This document shows, one piece after another, positions 7,353-9,084 of a stretch of DNA of 9,084 nt; within the stretch, counting starts at the first letter, position 1; each line of letters opens with the position of its first letter. This DNA comes from Mesorhizobium sp. (GTDB taxonomy: Bacteria; Pseudomonadota; Alphaproteobacteria; Rhizobiales; Rhizobiaceae), in NCBI GenBank assembly GCA_019509685.1, contig JAEKLU010000113.1, positions 1 through 9,084 on the forward strand, written 5' to 3'. Made by a program: the position numbers and the translations under genes. The notes beneath the pieces were generated by a model. It made no database searches. It saw only the letters and a list, made by a program, of their open reading frames with translations, and was not told the DNA's origin.

Positions 7353-8504
7353 TCAATGAACCGCAGCCGGCTGTGCCGACAACCATTCTTCGTGCACCGT
7401 CGCGTCGTCCTCGGCTTCCGCAGCCGAGGCAGCGAGGTCGCCAAATTCGCGATCCGAGAGCAGTCGCGACAGAGCCCAGATTGCCGCACCCCGCACCAGC
7501 GGCGACGCGTCGCCAAGCAAACCACGCGTAATGAGCGCCAGCGACGGGTCACCCGAATTGCCGGCCGCGATCAGCACGTTGCGGATAAAACGGTCGCGGC
7601 CGATGCGCTTGATCGGCGAGCCCGAAAAGAAAGCGCGGAACCCCGCATCGTCGAGCGTTAGTAGCTCCGAAAGTTTAGGCTCGCGCAAATCGTCGCGCGC
7701 GGACAGCTTGGCTTCCGAAGCCGCCTGAGCGAACTTGTTCCACGGGCAGGCGGCCAGGCAATCGTCGCAGCCATAGATGCGGTTGCCGATCTTTTCGCGG
7801 AATTCGCGCGGGATCGGCCCCTTGTTCTCGATGGTGAGATACGAGATGCAGCGCCGCGCATCGAGCCGGTAGGGCGCCGGAAAGGCGTTCGTCGGACAGG
7901 CATCGAGGCAGGCGCGGCAGGTGCCGCAATGATCGATCTCCGCTCTGTCGGGCTCGAGCTCGGCCGTCGTGAAAATGGTGCCGAGGAACAGCCATGAGCC
8001 ATGCGCGCGGCTGACGAGATTGGTGTGCTTGCCTTGCCAGCCGAGGCCGGCGGCTTCCGCCAGCGGTTTTTCCATCACCGGCGCCGTATCGACGAACACC
8101 TTCACGTCGCCGCCGGCCTTTGCCACGATCTTGCCGGCAATCTCCTTCAGCCGGCCTTTCATCACCTCGTGATAGTCGCGGTTGCGGGCATAGACCGAGA
8201 TCGCGCCGCGATCGCGGCTTGCCTGCAACGCGCGCGGATCATGGTCCGGCCCGTAATTCATCGCCAGCACGATGATCGAGCGCACCTCCGGCCACAGCGT
8301 CGAGGGTTCAGCTCGCCGTTCAACCGTCTCGGCGATCCAGTCCATCGAACCATGAAAGCCATCGGCGATGAACTCGGCCAGCCTGGCCGGGGCCAGTGGG
8401 ATCGCGTCCGGCCTGGTGACGGCGACCGCATCGAAGCCCGCGCGGCGCGCCTCGGCGTCGACCAGCGCGCGCAGGCGGGTTGGTTCAGAAGTCGAGGTCC
8501 GCAT
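7353..8504 (-). CDS. queG: Epoxyqueuosine reductase
   Basis: QueG carries out the last step of queuosine synthesis, reducing epoxyqueuosine to queuosine at the wobble base of GUN-anticodon tRNAs. It uses cobalamin and two 4Fe-4S clusters in the cytoplasm. The 383-residue length matches the family. The N-terminal cobalamin-binding domain includes [13 protein letters not shown], with Asp139 at the proposed acid position, and GWQGKHTN. The ferredoxin-like part has [12 protein letters not shown] (Cys193, 196, 199, 203), Cys219, and CDDCLAACP (Cys246, 249, 253), so all eight cluster ligands are present. The C-terminus (about 300-350) is HEAT-like, as usual. The ATG at 8504 lies inside the end of the upstream GST-like gene (20-nt overlap), has no clear Shine-Dalgarno, and probably relies on translational coupling. 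Confidence 0.97.
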   Translation of the reverse strand: MRTSTSEPTRLRALVDAEARRAGFDAVAVTRPDAIPLAPARLAEFIADGFHGSMDWIAETVERRAEPSTLWPEVRSIIVLAMNYGPDHDPRALQASRDRGAISVYARNRDYHEVMKGRLKEIAGKIVAKAGGDVKVFVDTAPVMEKPLAEAAGLGWQGKHTNLVSRAHGSWLFLGTIFTTAELEPDRAEIDHCGTCRACLDACPTNAFPAPYRLDARRCISYLTIENKGPIPREFREKIGNRIYGCDDCLAACPWNKFAQAASEAKLSARDDLREPKLSELLTLDDAGFRAFFSGSPIKRIGRDRFIRNVLIAAGNSGDPSLALITRGLLGDASPLVRGAAIWALSRLLSDREFGDLAASAAEAEDDATVHEEWLSAQPAAVH

Positions 8505-9084
8505 AATGCGATACCGGCGACAGGCCGCGCACCCGGTCGGAGAGCAGCGGCCGGAACGATGGCCGCGATTTCACGCGCGTGTACCATTCGCGCGCGGCGG
8601 TGTGGTCGCGCCAGTCGATCTCGCCGAGATAGTCGAGCACCGAAAGCGTCGCCGCCGCCGCGAGATCGGCATAGGTCACCTTGTTGCCGGCCAGCCAATG
8701 GCGCGTGCCGGCCAGCCAGTTTGTGTATTTCATGTGCTGGCGGATGTTGGCGCGCGCAGCGCGGATCGCTCCCGAATCGGGCGAGCCGCCGCCCGCCGTC
8801 TCCGGCATCACCGGCTTCAGCACGCGCTCGCGCACCAGATGCCGGGTGACCTCGCTTTCGGCCTTGTTGAGATACCAGTCGGTCAGCCGGCGAATTTCAG
8901 CGCGCTGCATCGGGTCTTCGGCGAAAAGCCGCTTGTCGCGCTTCAAGACTCCACGCGTCTCGTCGAGATATTCGGCGATCACCATTGCGCCGACGATCGG
9001 CACGTCGCCCTCGGCAAGCAGGATCGGCAGCGTGCCAGCCGGGTTCAGCGCCAGGAACTCCTTGCGCCGCGTCCACGGCTTTTC
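8485..9084 (-). CDS. fzlA: Glutathione S-transferase-fold protein, probable FtsZ-binding division protein FzlA (partial)
   Basis: The frame is open to the right edge, so the N-terminus is missing; 199 codons plus stop are visible. The end of the thioredoxin-like domain is seen in [10 protein letters not shown], which has the cis-proline of the GST fold. The all-helical C-terminal domain follows, with [21 protein letters not shown] and the tail RPSFRPLL...HYADLDF. That tail and the position beside queG fit FzlA, the GST homologue that binds FtsZ and controls constriction in Caulobacter and relatives. The FzlA call is from memory of the family; a plain GST is the alternative. An internal GTG at 9003 is a valine codon, not the start. 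The gene overlaps queG by 20 nt. Confidence 0.8.
   Translation of the reverse strand, partial: EKPWTRRKEFLALNPAGTLPILLAEGDVPIVGAMVIAEYLDETRGVLKRDKRLFAEDPMQRAEIRRLTDWYLNKAESEVTRHLVRERVLKPVMPETAGGGSPDSGAIRAARANIRQHMKYTNWLAGTRHWLAGNKVTYADLAAAATLSVLDYLGEIDWRDHTAAREWYTRVKSRPSFRPLLSDRVRGLSPVSHYADLDF

Noticed and set aside
1..9084. CRISPR array, insertion sequence, toxin-antitoxin or defence system
   Set aside because: No spaced direct repeats, transposase motifs or paired small toxin-antitoxin genes were seen. The window is housekeeping and envelope genes.

Overview
The window is GC-rich, compact DNA that looks chromosomal and comes from an alphaproteobacterium of the order Hyphomicrobiales (Rhizobiales), most like Mesorhizobium. 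This rests on three things: the protein sequences, the short 206-residue phosphoglycerate mutase, and a palindromic intergenic repeat at 1331-1389 of a kind common in rhizobial genomes. The taxonomy is by recognition only; no search was run.

Layout, left to right. The last 17 codons of an unrecognised plus-strand gene end at 55. A strong hairpin with a T-run (140-173) follows, then a small plus-strand hypothetical gene (best start GTG at 184, end 381). From 489 to the right edge everything recognisable is on the minus strand. In transcription order (right to left) these are: a GST-fold protein, probably the division regulator FzlA (8485-9084, cut by the window edge); queG, the tRNA epoxyqueuosine reductase (7353-8504); an atypical SDR (6448-7344); mepA, a murein endopeptidase (5277-6359); glk, glucokinase (4177-5196); an MsbA-type ABC exporter (2188-4038); dapB, broken (1402-2191); gpmA, phosphoglycerate mutase (695-1315); and tRNA-Leu(CAG) (489-573).

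Two groups look co-transcribed. fzlA-queG-SDR are joined by a 20-nt overlap and an 8-nt gap, with mepA close behind. The ABC exporter and dapB share a 4-nt ATGA overlap. The themes are cell envelope and division (FzlA, MepA, a lipid-type exporter, DapB supplying diaminopimelate), central sugar metabolism (Glk, GpmA) and tRNA function (QueG, tRNA-Leu).

The most notable observation is that dapB, normally essential, does not have one open frame. Its NAD(P)H-binding N-terminus and its catalytic remainder are in different frames. Compared with the family pattern, about 11 residues are missing at the junction, equal to a deletion of about 32 nt. This is either a real recent lesion or an assembly error. 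I found no undescribed multi-gene system; the other findings are modest regulatory or repeat structures.
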